This document shows positions 34,191-46,837 of a DNA stretch of 64,000 nucleotides, one piece after another (within the stretch, counting starts at the first letter, position 1; the number at the start of each line of letters is the position of its first letter). The notes below the pieces were generated by a model that saw nothing but the letters and a program-made list of their open reading frames with translations, ran no database searches and was not told the DNA's origin. Both the position numbers and the translations under genes were made by a program. The stretch spans positions 2,232,001 to 2,296,000 of the forward strand of contig NW_020825324.1 in NCBI RefSeq assembly GCF_003286085.1, read 5' to 3'. Source of the stretch: Drosophila persimilis. Lineage: Eukaryota; Arthropoda; Insecta; Diptera; Drosophilidae.

Positions 34191-37118
34191 TCCTGCTGCT
34201 GCAGATGTTGCACGAGAGATACATAGCTGTTGCTGCTCCTGCTCCACCAAGGCAAGGCACCATCAGGCAGCCACTGTGTTGTTCGGGCCATGGTCTCTGT
34301 TCTGCTGCTGGGCTTTTGTCGCTTCACAGCCTCCAATGTGCTTCCCCATTGGCTGCTCTGCTCTGCTCTGCTCTGCTGTTCTGTTCTGATTTTTGTGCCA
34401 TTGTTGTTGCTTCCCCTGCTGCTGCTCCCCAATGCCCATGTTTTATGTTAATTTTCGTGTTATTATGCGTTACTTTATTATATATTGTTGGCTGTTTATT
34501 TAGTACTCAGCTCTCACCTCGCACAACTCATTTCTGGCGGGCTAAGAAGCCGTGTAGTCCTGTTGTTCCTGCCCGGCACTGGCGGATATATTTGAATCGA
34601 AATTTAGGAATCGAAAACTCCATCCAAAACTCGGCTCCTAAATGCAATAAATATATTATAGAAATATATTTGAAAAAATGCGATTATATTCTGGAAGCTT
34701 TCTAGGACCTCCTGGGTCCTCTCCTGTGGCCCTCGACGACTACCTCTGGGGAAAATTGCAATTAATTGCGGTTTAAGCTAATTGCTCAATCCATCTATTG
34801 AATATCCTTTTAATTAGTGTTTTATTCCCCCCCCCCCCCCCCCCCCCACCGACCCCTGCCAAAGGGGCGACGATTTGTTTGAGTTGTGGTGCAACATTTG
34901 CCGCTGCCTGCCCCTTGCCCCCTGCCCCCTGCCCCCTGCACCATGCCTCCTAATTCTGTACTCGTAAATGTTGCTATTGTTGGGCAGGGCTGCTGATTGC
35001 CGCTGGCCTGTGCAAAGTGATTAAACAATTTCATTAACTTTTGCCTCGGCGCACTCATCGGTACACCTCTCCCCCCCCCACGCCACCCCCCCGGCCAGTC
35101 CCTTCACCGCTCGCCAAACAAAGTCAAATATTATTAAAATTTATGAGAGGCTCGCCGCCACAGACTTTTGCAAATGCCTTTCCTTTCGAAAGTTTTCTGC
35201 TTTCTGCCTTGGGTGGAGGGGCGGAGGGGTGGGGGGGTTTGGAGAGATGGGAATAGCCCTTGAGACGAACTGCTTGCCTTAATGGGTGCAAAAGGTTCAA
35301 CAGAAACAACACCGAGCGTTTCCCTATAGAAGGAAGGCATTTGCCGGCATCAGTGGCAGAGCGAAGGAGCTTCTCGAGGTGAGAAAAGAAGCAGCATAAG
35401 ATGCGAGGCAGCTGCCTGGTGGCCAAAGTGCACTTTGAACCTAAAAGCATAAGCCTTGAAGAGCCTTGGCCCAAAGCTGCAAAGGAAAAAAGGAAGAAAC
35501 CAAAACCGAAACCAAAACCCAAACCATTTCTGTCCATCCATCCATCCATCCATCCATCCATCCATCCATCCATCCATCTATATTTCTATCTCTTTCTCCC
35601 TATTGATGCAGGTGGCCATTTTTGGGAGGGGATTGGCGAGTGCAACAAAAGGAAATTGTTAAATTAAGTGCTTGCCTGAGCTCTGGGGGCGTGCCACCAA
35701 AGTTGCAAGTGCAAGGCGTTGGCCGCAAACCAACAGCAAGAAGAGACGGAAAGAATGGGGCAGGGCCAGTGGCAGAGCGGCTGAATGATTTAATTCGCAC
35801 ACATTCAGCCGCAAAGCCACGGACCAAAGGACTTGCCAAACAAGGCAGCATCAGGCCAGAATCGAGTTGGCTCTTGGGTGGGCTCTAGAAATATGCCAAA
35901 AACTGCTTCAGTGTTCAGTTTTCTGCTTGGATAGTGTTTATTTTGCATTGCACATTCGGTTCAGGGATCGAAGCAGTGCAAAGCAGTGCAAGGCAGCTGC
36001 CGGCCCGTTTGGACAGTACTCAAAATCGCGAAGAAGAGCAGACGAGAAGACTAATCGCCGCCGCCGATGCAGCAGCAGCAGCGACATTTCTCTCTCTCGC
36101 TCTCGCTCTCTCTCTCTCTCGCTCGCTCTTTCCATTGCCTACTTTTTCGCAGCTGACGCCTGCAGCAACGCCTGCGTTGACGATGCCTTTGGTTTTTTTT
36201 TTTGTAATCAACGCATGCCATCCCCCACCCCCCCACCCACTCTCACCCCCGTCCCGCCGCTGCCGTTGCTCGCAGTTGCCGCATTCGTGTGGAAAATTAA
36301 ATTCCCGTGACTGTCTGACTGCCGGGGTGTCAACGGGGGGGGGTTGACCCCCTCGCCACACCCCTCCACCAGTCCACGGTCCGTTCCCGGCTCCATGCGG
36401 TTCGGCTGTTGCCCCTCGGAGGCGGGGATTGAGTTGCCCCTCGATTCTGGCAGGTGTCTCGGACCCAAGATATACGACTCTACGACTAGGTATCACATAT
36501 TTACATATTTATGAACTATACCAGGATGTTCTCATTGTATTTGCAAGTGGCACTGCATTTGGTTCCATCAACAAACGAGGATACGAGCGGCAAGGGGTTC
36601 GGGCTTGGGGCTAGAGTGTCCCAGATTCCAGAAACAGATGTTAGCAGTCGCTTAGCAGAGGTCTGATATATATCCCTCTCCCATACATATATGTAGGTAT
36701 ATATATAATATACCTGCTCCTCTTGGGATCTATCGTCGGCCTCCAGAAGCGAGGAGCGTCCCTGCACTAGCTCTACGATAATCTTTCACTGATTACAAGT
36801 TCCCCAACCCTCGATGGTATTTGATGTACACCCAAAAAGTAGTCGATCGGGGTTCAAATAAACCCTATATTCCATTAGCTTGAGGCACTCTCGACAGACT
36901 TGGTTCAAGGAGTGTTACGTTTCCTATTTTCTTCCAAACTGTTCTAAACTGTTCCATTTCTGATGGCCATAAATATGAACATATATTTTCGTTGTTTTTC
37001 TGCATTTCATGCTCGAATTTTTAAGAGTTTGTCGGCCAATTTCGATGATCGATTCCCCAAAGCCTTACAATTTGAGTCCCCCATCGACTGAGCTCCTTCC
37101 GCTGAAAGTGCCTCTCCA

Positions 37119-37151
<33 letters not shown>

Positions 37152-38362
37152 ATCTGCGTTTTGTCAGTCGATGGTTCGGGCTGGGCTGGGTCCTCTACTT
37201 TCACGTGTTTTTCCATTCATTCAATTTTTTTTGCCGCCAGTCTGCCACTTAATTTCCGCCAAAGTTGGTAATTTGCTCGTTTCTGCCTTTGAAAGAATGC
37301 GGATTAAGGATTTGACGTTGGAGCGAGGGTTGGGTAGGGGATCGGCTGTCTCTAACAAAGTATTTGCCGTTTATGGGAAGCGATTGGTAAAAGAATCGGA
37401 AGGCGGGGGGGGGGGTTGGGTGGCTGGGAGGCTGGGAGGCAGGGAGCCAGCGACAGAAGAGCCTTCATAGACGCGACACGCTGACGTCGCCAAATTGAAT
37501 TGTAATCTTTGTGTGTGTGTGTCCTGTCTGTGTAAGAAGGTGTGCGAAACGGAAACGGAAGTTTGTTGGAATGCAGTTCGCACAGTGCCAGCCCCACACC
37601 CCCACACCCCCACGGTACTTGTCCGCCGGCACGCTCCGCCTCCGCCACTGGCTCCGCCACTGCCTCCCCCACTGGGAACGTGGCCCATTATGAGGCCAAA
37701 GCCAGAAATGCCGGCGAAGCGCACAAAATCACTTCCGATGAGATTTCAATTTAGCGATTACTTAATTGACACTCAACGTAATGGAACTTTGCCAAAAAAG
37801 AGACACAACCAGAGGACGGGCGGTGGCCGTGGGCAGGTGTACGCACAAACTCAAACTTTAAGCCGAAAAGTTCTTCTGTCAAGCTGCGCATTAATTAAAT
37901 TTTAAAGTAATTGTATTTCGATGCTCTTCTTCTGTGAGATTTCTCGCAGCGCACCTATTCAACTGGACGCCATTGTATGCTACCCGCGACGTTGCTTGGG
38001 ATCTTTCAAAAGCCGGGAATACCCTATTCAGAGACAAGCAACCAGAAAATGAAACAAACATCGATTTTAAATGATTTCCTTCCTTCTCGCTCACTCGAAA
38101 TTGATGATCGCACGTTCTTCTTTGGATCAGTATGGCCCAAGGATGGACCCCTTGGAGGAGGCCTTGTCTTTTCCATGTCTCCTTTGATCCCCGTCGTTAT
38201 TAAGTGTCACCTTGGACTTTTTCCTTCCGTTTTCTTCAGTTTCTTTCAGTTTTCACTTCCAGCTGTTCGCCTTTTGCGCATTCAATATGAAAATTAAAAA
38301 AATTGTCCTTTGCTGCTTTTAATAGCTTTGTCGGAAAGTTCAGCGGTAAAGGATGAGCGAGA
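34191..38362. other. Noncoding, simple repeats
   Basis: No supported exon. Contents include a 21-nt C run (34,827-34,847), (CCCCCTG)n near 34,915-34,938, (TCCA)n at about 35,532-35,577, CT/CG-rich tracts near 36,088-36,130 and 37,118-37,152, and GGGAGGCT words near 37,425-37,445. A pyrimidine tract ending ATGCAG/GTGG at about 35,582-35,613 resembles an acceptor with an abutting but poor donor. The 228-aa frame at 34,019-34,705 begins at TTG and is driven by the C run. Confidence 0.65.
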
Positions 38363-38379
38363 GGGGGGGGGGGGGGGGG
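38363..38379 (+). repeat. Poly(G) run, 17 nt
   Basis: Uninterrupted G run followed by GA repeats. Confidence 0.85.
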
Positions 38380-41060
38380 AGAGAGAGGGCGGATAAAGGA
38401 GAAAGGAGAAAGGAGAGGAAGCGGAGTAACAGAGCAGCACAAAGCTTCAGAACTGCAAAACTTGTTTAACAAAGTTTCTGTGCCTTTAGATTGCGAAAGG
38501 TGTTGGGCCCTCTCTGCCTCTGCCCTTTGCCTCTGCCCTTTGCCTCTCCCCCTCCGGCTCCCCTTATCTGGATTTGCCTCTCCCTTTGGTAAATCGAGTG
38601 AAAATTAAATATACCCCTAAGCATATACTATATACCCGTTGGTGTCCCTCTAACCGAATAATAAAAACAATAATGTAACGCAAATTGTGCGCGAATGAAT
38701 AAAACAAAAACGGAAGTACAATAGGGTCATAAAAACTGCGTTTAAACTCGCAAAACTCACGCACACACCGACAGTGGAAGTGGGAGTGGGCGTGGGAGGA
38801 GAGATGGCTAGATTCATTGGCTAAATATGCAGACAGCTCTGCGAGAGACAGCCACAGTTGCAGGATGTATAACATTTTATGGGGACAACGGGAAAACTCA
38901 GCGGTTTCCTTCCGGCACACTTTTGCCACAAACTTTGTTTTCGGCCATCAGATTCCGTTGCCGCTGCCGCAGCCGCTGCCGCAGCCGCAATTTGACCTCT
39001 TTTTTATGGCAGGGCCAAAGCGATGATGGCGTGACACGATACTCGGACCACAGACAACCTTTAAACCGATTAGCCGTCTGGGTTTCCTTTTCCTCAGGTC
39101 CTTCAGATACAATTGTTTTCATTGGCCGCCTTCTCGAAGCGCCACCCCATCTATCTCAATCATAAAGATCGCATCTGGGATGGCTTTTGCCTGAGGCTTA
39201 CCTGATGTTTTCCTTTAATTGACATGGCCCGACCGGGTCTCGTGTGTGCTGCACTCCTGATTGACGAGCACTCGACTCGGCCATGGCTTGGGGACAATCT
39301 GCACTGGAAGTCCGAGCCAGTCGAGACGGGCTTATGCCAGGCCATCTGCCAGGCATTTAGTTTCCTCCCGTCGCCGGCACACAGAGAAATCGTTGAGTTG
39401 AGTATTGCTGGAGTCTGGAAGCGCGTGAGCCGGGGGTTGACAAGAGTCTACTTTCGAATAATGCACAAAAATTTCTGCCAGTGCATCTCTCCACTGGTCA
39501 AGAACTTAAATGGTCTCAGCGGAGTGCAAGGAGTCTAAGAAAGAGACAAACAGAACAGGCACAGAGACAGAGAGAGATAGAGAGAGAGATGGAGAAGGAG
39601 TGAGGTTAGGTGAAAGCCACCTGGAGAGGGCTTGAATGGTTAACACGTCGACACGACAAATTGATGAAATTGTCAATTTATTCACACGTCGTTTGTTCAT
39701 TTCTTTTTTTCCTAGAGGACAATAGGACACTGGCAAAGGGGGTAGGGGGATGCTACTGGCAACAACGATAACGACAGCAGGAGACAGAGGCACAGCGAGA
39801 GAGAGAGGGAGAGAGAGGGAGAGAGAGGGGGTGGTGATGGTGATGGTGATGGCAGTGAGAAGAATAACAATAACAGAGCGTTTACCATTCAAACGGAATG
39901 AGACAATCCTGGTAGCCAATTTAGCCGTAATGGCAACAAATGTCACATGGCCATGGCCAGCAGAGCGGGCTAGAAGGATAGAGGGATGGAGAGATGGAGA
40001 GATGGAGCGAGAGGGAGAGACTGGTATAGGTGGATGTGGATGGGCTCTACGAACCAAAGGGTTCTGGTCTTCCTTCCCCCTGCCTCCACTCGAAATGATT
40101 CGCCTTTTGATTTCGCTTGGACGTCTCACAGAGAGACCACTTTTTGCCGTGCTTTCGTCCATCTTGATTATCCTCGCATTTCCAGGCCTTGGAATGGAGC
40201 GAAAGAGGAAGTTCGGGACAGGACAGGAGCAGGAGCAGGAGCAGGACAGAACAAGACAGGAGCAGGACAGTAACTGTTGAGCTGTCCTGCTCTTGACATG
40301 AAAGCAGACAGCACAGCTCAACGGAGAGCACCCCCAACCACAGTTGTTCAGTCCACACAAGGGGGGGGTGGGGGGTGGCCGCCACAATAAGCACATAAAA
40401 GATTCAAAGCAACAAAAGCATCGTCTCGGGCTTCGGGAAGTGAAAAATGTTCAAGACACTCGCGGAAAATCCCCCCACAGGGAAAACAAACACTCGAATG
40501 GGTGTAAGAAATTATGAAAAAAGTAGGAAGAACAATTTTCAACGCAGTTAAAGCGATTTGTAAGCTTTGTGAGTGCTATTGTTATTGTTGGTGGCGCCTG
40601 ACAGTGGCCTGGTGTGCCACAGTGCGTATGAATAATGACAATTGCCAGTCGAAATGGCCTGCAAAACAATTTCTAGGTCAGAGAGCACAAACGACAGCCC
40701 AGAAGGGCTTCCAGGAACAAAAGGGAGGAGAGATACCTGAACTCGAACCTCAACCTGAACCTGAAACTGAACCCAAATCCGAACCCGAACCCGAATCCTG
40801 CCCTTAAACTCAAACAGCGCACGCATGAGGGAAAAGTGTTTACAGTTTTGGGCCCGTCCTTTGTGGGGATTCGGCTTTGTTGCCGCTGTCCCGCACACTG
40901 TGGCTGTGGCGGTGGCGGTGGCGGTGGCAGTGGTACAGTAGGGCATATCAGTGATTCGCCAGTGCATTCACAGATGGCGTGGAAAGGCATGGCTTGCGTG
41001 GGTGCCGCAATGCTGGCAGCATTCCAGCCCGAGATGTAATATATTGATAGCTATTGATTG
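38380..41060. other. Noncoding, low-complexity open frames
   Basis: The longest non-satellite open frame of the window is here (minus strand, 39,506-40,396, 296 codons with an ATG). It is dominated by runs from a (GAGCAG)n tract near 40,227-40,265, GA-rich tracts at 39,560-39,590 and 39,795-39,832, and GATGGTGATGG repeats. It shows no domain, so I do not call it a gene. GAACCC/GAACCT words repeat near 40,740-40,800, and GGCGGT repeats near 40,905-40,930. Confidence 0.6.
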
Positions 41061-41064
41061 TATT

Positions 41065-41400
41065 GGAAAGACTACAAAACTAATTGATAAAATACCAGGA
41101 AGTAAAGGGAAAACATACTAAAAAGAACTAGAAAAAAGCACTAAAACGAATTATAAAATACTAGATGAATACTCGAAAACACTAAACCTTTAATACGAAA
41201 GAAATTAATAAAATACCAAAAAATAATACCACAAAATGCCAAAAAAAAAATCACTACAAAGAATTAGAAAATACTAGATGAATACTTGGCAATACTAGAA
41301 GTTTACTACGAAAGAAATTAATAAAAAACCACAAAATACTAGAAAAGAGCACTAGAAAGTATCAGCAAATACTACATAAATACTAGAAATATATGCAAAT
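41065..41400 (+). repeat. Diverged A+T-rich tandem repeat, period about 100-113 bp
   Basis: Blocks beginning GAATTATAAAATACTAG (41,148) and GAATTAGAAAATACTAG (41,261) share long stretches, including ACGAAAGAAATTAATAAAA. A third, more diverged block starts GTATCAGCAAATACTAC (41,359), and a partial one precedes the first. Periods are 113 and 98 bp. The substitutions and small gaps indicate an old array. Confidence 0.6.
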
Positions 41401-41479
41401 TTGATAACGGAAATACAAATTCCAAACAAATAAAGTAATAGAAAATACTGAAATAATACTAGACATATGTACATGGTAT

Positions 41480-44400
41480 GTATGGTATGTTTGTTATTCT
41501 GAGCATAGCCTAAAATTCATCAAAGATTTCCCGAAGAGGAAGTCCCCGCTCCGAACAATAGCTTTCCTTCCAGGGTATTTATTGGGTCTAGAATCGATGG
41601 GTATTCGGTGTGTTTCATTCACTTATTTCCCACTTTTTGTCTTTTTTTTTGTGTCGTCTTTTGTAGGCGCGACTGGGGGTGGGGGGGTTGGGGACTCTTT
41701 CTGGCATTTGCCATGTGGCATCCAGGGGCCTTCCGGGTCCTCCGGTCTATGGGAACAGGTCCTGGCTGCCTGGCTGCCTGGCTGCCTGGCTGCCTGGCTG
41801 CCTGGCTGCCTGCTCCTGATGATTGCATGTGATGATGGCGTTGATGTTACCATGCAATGTCACGCTCATGTCAACTGTCGGATTGTTATTGCACACACAC
41901 ACACACACAGACACACAGACACGGACAGAGACACAGCCACTGGCAGACAGGACAGAGCAGGCGACAGACGTAGAGTGAAGGAACGAGCGGTAGAGACGCA
42001 GGACGGCTACACGCAGGATGCCATCTGACAGGACGCGCCAGCTTTTGTTCACCTCCCACACCTCCATGTGTTTTGTTATTAATTTTTAATCGCACTTCTT
42101 GAAAATTCTTGAAAACACCAAAAACACCAAAGTTTTTATTAAAGCTCAGATCTTGGAAAATGTCGGTCTGTTTGTGTTTTGTGTTTTGTGTTTTTGTGTG
42201 TGTGATATCAAAATAGTATAACCTCAAAAAAGGCAAACACATTGACAGCCCCAACAAAGTTCGATTCCGACAAACCATTCAACGTTGTTTCCTCCCAGCC
42301 CACAGTCCACAGTCCACAGCCCACAGCCCACCGGCCCCCACTGATGGAACATGCTAAAACATTCGTAAGCTATCTCCCTCCCGCCCGCAGGACCCCCGTC
42401 CCCCCAGTCAATGGGCGGGCAGTCCAGCGGAGTCGAAGCTTTTATAGCTGACAGTTTGCCCAGTTTTGAGGTCTGCGCAGTAAATTCATCCAGAATACTC
42501 GAACAAAAACAAAAATAAAAACAAACAAAAATATAGAGAAACCAACACCAACGGCAGAAGTACTCGCCGTACTAGGATAGAGCGGGGAGGAAACTTTTTT
42601 GGGGAGGAAAATTTATTGAGCAACATTTTTGGGACATTTTATGCTCCTCCGCCGTACAGTCCAGAGACTATACGGCCCGGTCCTATGGAGGAGTTTTGCG
42701 TGTTCGTGGCCATGTCAGAAATAGCGATACACGAAAATTAAATCATGGCTGGTGCCAGATGATCCGAAAGTAGACCAGCATCCAGGATCTCCTTTTGAGT
42801 GGCGCAGCGGTAGGACTTTCATAGATAAAAGGATGGATATAGTCGTGTGCTGATTAGAGCCCTCCATTCGAATCAGCTTTGTCGTTATTTTTGCTCTGTT
42901 ATGTCCAAAAATTTCGGTTTTTCTTTCTCGCTCACTCTCTATGTATATGATGGAAGGCACTAAAGAGTAAAGAGTCATAGATAGTGCGTCTTTTAGATAC
43001 TTGCTGCCCTCTTCCATAGGCCCATTCGATTGAATCAATCCATGAATAGAACCACTCATTTCCATCGATACTTTTAGGCTCTTTGCCCACTGATTGCTGC
43101 CCCACTGTACTCGGTCATTGTATCAATTTATATTTAGTGTTCGACGAGTGTTGCGGCTGCTGATGTGGAGTGTCGCATTTGAAATGTCCAAATTTGTATG
43201 GCCCGTAGCAACATGGAGCTGGGACACCAGCAAACAACCGCTACAATTGACATTATTGACAGCCATAGAATCTCCGGAACGAACCGTTTTGTGCTCATCA
43301 ACAATCGCCAGACCAGACCAGGCCAGACCAGACCAGACCAGACCAGACCAGAGACCATCCAGCGCCCTGCTCCATCGCCGTCCGCTTTGATCTCCTCTGA
43401 CAGTAAATTTTCAAATTGAATTTATGGTTTTTTGGGTCTTTCAGGGTAGCTATCAGCTGGCCACTGGCTCGCCTCCGGATTTGGCCTTTCTACTGGCTTT
43501 ATGTATTTATGTTTAATTCAATTTTATGTTATGCTTTGACGCTTCCTCGTCCTGCGTCGCACGTGGTTCATTGAACCAACTTGATTAGGCAACTTTTGGA
43601 CTTACATTCTGTGCGGGGCATCTGGGGGAGGGGATCTGAGATTTTGACATTTTGATGGCTGGCTCCATTGCAAATTCCAGCAGCCCTGTGGAGCTGATGG
43701 TAACAGGAGAGTGGAACAGGTAAATAGCCATAGAATCCTCGCAGAGATTACAGTCTGTTCTCCTCTGTTCTGTTCTGTTTCGGTCTGTGCGAGAGAAGAG
43801 GCCTCTGCCTAAATAAGCCATTTGTCTGGCTTACTGGCCCAAAACAGTCCTGCGCCCTCCATCAGCCCCCCTGGCCCCCCCTGGCCCCACAGAGCTCCAC
43901 TCTGTTAATTACACAACTCCGACTGCGGCCGCACATAAACTGGCTCCCAAATGGAGGCAGCCATTGAGCAGAGCAGGCTCACAAAAAAATCGCAGCCTTT
44001 AACACAGCAAACATTCATTTCAATTGCCTCCACGCTCCACCCTCCACGCCCCACGCCCCACGCCCCTGAGCCCCTCCTTGCCATGGAATGGAGCGCGCGT
44101 TGCAGCATAAAAATTACACACAAGCACAAGTGCTTGGGCAGAGAGGAAGAAGACCGACTGGGGATGTACCCTCTCCCTCACTCCACGTCCGAGCTCCAGA
44201 CACCACCCGACCCATATACCCTCTGTCGAAGAGCAGCAGTCGAGGGTATGCCAGCGGCAGGGCTGGTACTGGCGTAATAAAAAAATGTTCAAATATTTCG
44301 CAACATATTTTTGTTGGTCCGCGGGCTCTGCCGCGTCTGCCACGTCTGCCACGTCTGCCACGTCTGCCGCGTCTGCCCCCTCGTCGTAGGCATCTCCAGT

Positions 44401-46047
44401 TGATGGCCCTGGTCGGCGGCAAACGTTTTAAACAATCCACATGACCATAAATCGTGGCTACCCTCTGCTGCCCCGGGGCGACGATAGATACCCTTCCCCT
44501 GCCGGGGCTTATGGTGGGGATTTTTGCGTACGGTACGGGTCTGCATATTTCTTCTTTCTTTTATTCTTCCTTTAATTTTTTTTTTTGTACAACTTTTGAC
44601 CACTTGGCCAGACCGCGACATTTTCATTTCCACACCGCGCTCAAATGCGGGTGCCAGAGGGGAGCCAGAGGGGTGCCAGAGGGGTGGTGGGGCAGGGTGG
44701 GGTAAATCGCATCCTCTTTGGGATGCTGAGCGTTTTTACAAACGCCTAAAAGTATGCTTTGGCTTTGGCTTTGGCTCGCCTCGGCCTGGCTTGGCCTGCA
44801 TTCCAACAGTTTTCGCCGAACTTTTTTTGTGGTGGGAGGGGGGGGGTGGGGGGTCGCCCCTTCTTCCTTGGCCCCACTCGCCGTGTTACCGACTCGTCGG
44901 GGCTGCGTGCAATGCTCTAAATTTGAGGGAGGATGTAACGGGCACGAAATACCGAACAAAAATACTACGAATATACCAGAAAATACACAAGGAATCTGCG
45001 AGGGGAGGGACTATAGAAAAATTATAGAAAATTATTAATAATCAATGGATCCTCGCTGGCAGAGTATTTTCATATTCGAATTATTTCTGGGGAAATGCAA
45101 AAAAGTTTCTCCTGTTTCGGGCTTGTTTTTCGTTTTTCGGTTGCCTTTGAGGCATGCCACCGCTGGCGCCGCAAAAACACTTTCCCCCACCGACAGCACA
45201 GCACAAAATATTTACACAAAAATGAGATTTTATGCGGCAAATTATTATTTATTGCAATGACATCGTGCAGCAGTGGATCGAGAAGGGACCGCACCGGACA
45301 CAAGTTTATCTCTGCCGATAATTTCGATAAAAATATGTCATAAATTGTTTTTGCCCCGCTCGCTATTGTTCCGCCATGGGGCATGCAATAAACAAAAAAA
45401 GATACAGCCAAAGCACAAAAAATGTATGCAAAAACATTTATCCCGCCTTGTGGCTGTTCTACTCCAGTCGCTGTCTCTCTCTCGCCAGCTCCGTCTCTGT
45501 CCCGCTTTCGTGCATATTTCAATGTTTCCGCTTGGACGCCTTGAGTTATGCAACAAAAATATGTTTTACTCTAATGAGAAATGCCTCAGGGCCCCAGCGG
45601 AGAATGGGCCACAGATATGTACGTAGATAGATGGATAGTTAGAGATACAGCTACAGATAGACCACATGAAATATGCTCTCTCCAAGAGGCACACAGAGGG
45701 GGGGGCGAGAGAGAGAGAGATGGATGATGTTGGGACTGCCAACTTGCGTTAATTACAAAATGAACTGACAAACAGGAGCATTCATCATAATTTCCTCGGC
45801 CCCTCCTCCACATGCCGTGTTTTTTGACACATTTCATGGCCCATTTAACAGGCGCCAAATTTAATTTACAACTGTCGCCAGCAGAGTACAGGGGGGGGGT
45901 GATTGGTGGGCATTGTAATTGACCCGCCCAGCAGTGCGAGCCCTCGTTGTGCTCCTGGCAACGGCTGGCCACGATTGACATTTATTTGCATTTAATTAAT
46001 CTGACATTTTAAATTAACTGCACAATTTGGACCCAGTCCCGGAGGGA
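41480..46047. other. Noncoding, short tandem repeats
   Basis: No supported exon. Contents include CTGGCTGC x 6-7 at about 41,762-41,812, (CA)n at 41,891-41,910, a copy of the 31-bp motif at 42,908-42,938, (GACCA)n at about 43,308-43,350, a 9-bp GTCTGCCAC array at about 44,333-44,373 and an 8-bp inverted repeat ATACCCTC/GAGGGTAT at 44,216-44,249. Open frames of 108-167 aa reflect these repeats. Confidence 0.65.
42908..42938 (+). repeat. 31-bp dispersed motif, copy B
   Basis: Begins AAAATTTCGGTTTTTC and ends CGCTCACTCT. It matches 58,208-58,238 at 29 of 31 positions in perfect register, and 100-130 more loosely. Flanks are unrelated. Function unknown. Confidence 0.75.
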
Positions 46048-46070
46048 GGGGGGGGGGGGGGGGGGGGGGG
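46048..46070 (+). repeat. Poly(G) run, 23 nt
   Basis: Uninterrupted G run in a G-rich surrounding that extends to about 46,108. Confidence 0.85.
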
Positions 46071-46646
46071 TATGGGTACGCCTAGACAAGGGACCGGGGG
46101 TGGGGGGTCTAGGCCTATGGGTCGCATCTGTCTTGTTTAATTTTGATTTGCAACACATTACCCATCAACATTGTCCCTGTCCCCCCCGTCCCCCTGTCCA
46201 CATTCCCTACCCTTGCCCCCTGCCGCACCGGGAGACCGTTGTGCAGGCAATTTCATTCAATTGTACGTGCCCAGGACAGGCGGCAGGATAATGCAGGAGA
46301 CAGGACAAGGCCCCAGTCTAGGCTGTCACTCAAAGGCGGTCGGCGCTCACCGCTCTTGGCTAGGTCCGGACCCGGACCCGGACCCGGACTCGGTCGTCGG
46401 GGGTGCTGCACATGGAGAAATATTTGTTGCATCCTCGCTGGGACTCCCGCTTGGAGCATGGAGCGGCTAGAGGCACCCCCAACGGCTGCAGATCGATTCA
46501 CGGACAGGACAGAGCGAGTCCGGGCTCGTGTCAAAGGGAAAGGCACAAAGAAATTCTGCGAGTGCAGGCGGCAGGAGGTGGCAGGCGCATGTTTAATAAA
46601 GTCAAACAGACACACTTCATGCCACACGTTGCACGTGCACCTCGCC

Positions 46647-46678
<32 letters not shown>

Positions 46679-46806
46679 CGATGACGAGACAAAGTAAACT
46701 TTGGCGCGCAGACACGCGTAATTAAATGCAACAACAGAGGCGAGGTGGCAATGCCCCAAACCCCCCCCAAACCCCCCCACCCCATATCATGTACTGTTTT
46801 GTGTGC

Positions 46807-46837
<31 letters not shown>

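Noticed and set aside
34019..34705. Plus-strand frame of 228 codons
   Set aside because: It starts at TTG and depends on the 24-nt C run for its length.
35582..35613. Pyrimidine tract with ATGCAG abutting GTGG, a possible fourth ratchet site
   Set aside because: GTGGCC is a very poor donor, and the site lies only 4.6 kb from the stronger site at 30,966.
39506..40396. Minus-strand ATG frame of 296 codons
   Set aside because: Composition follows (GAGCAG)n, (GA)n and (GATGGT)n tracts, giving Ser/Cys, Ser/Leu and Thr/Ile runs. No domain, no splice context and no promoter could be seen.
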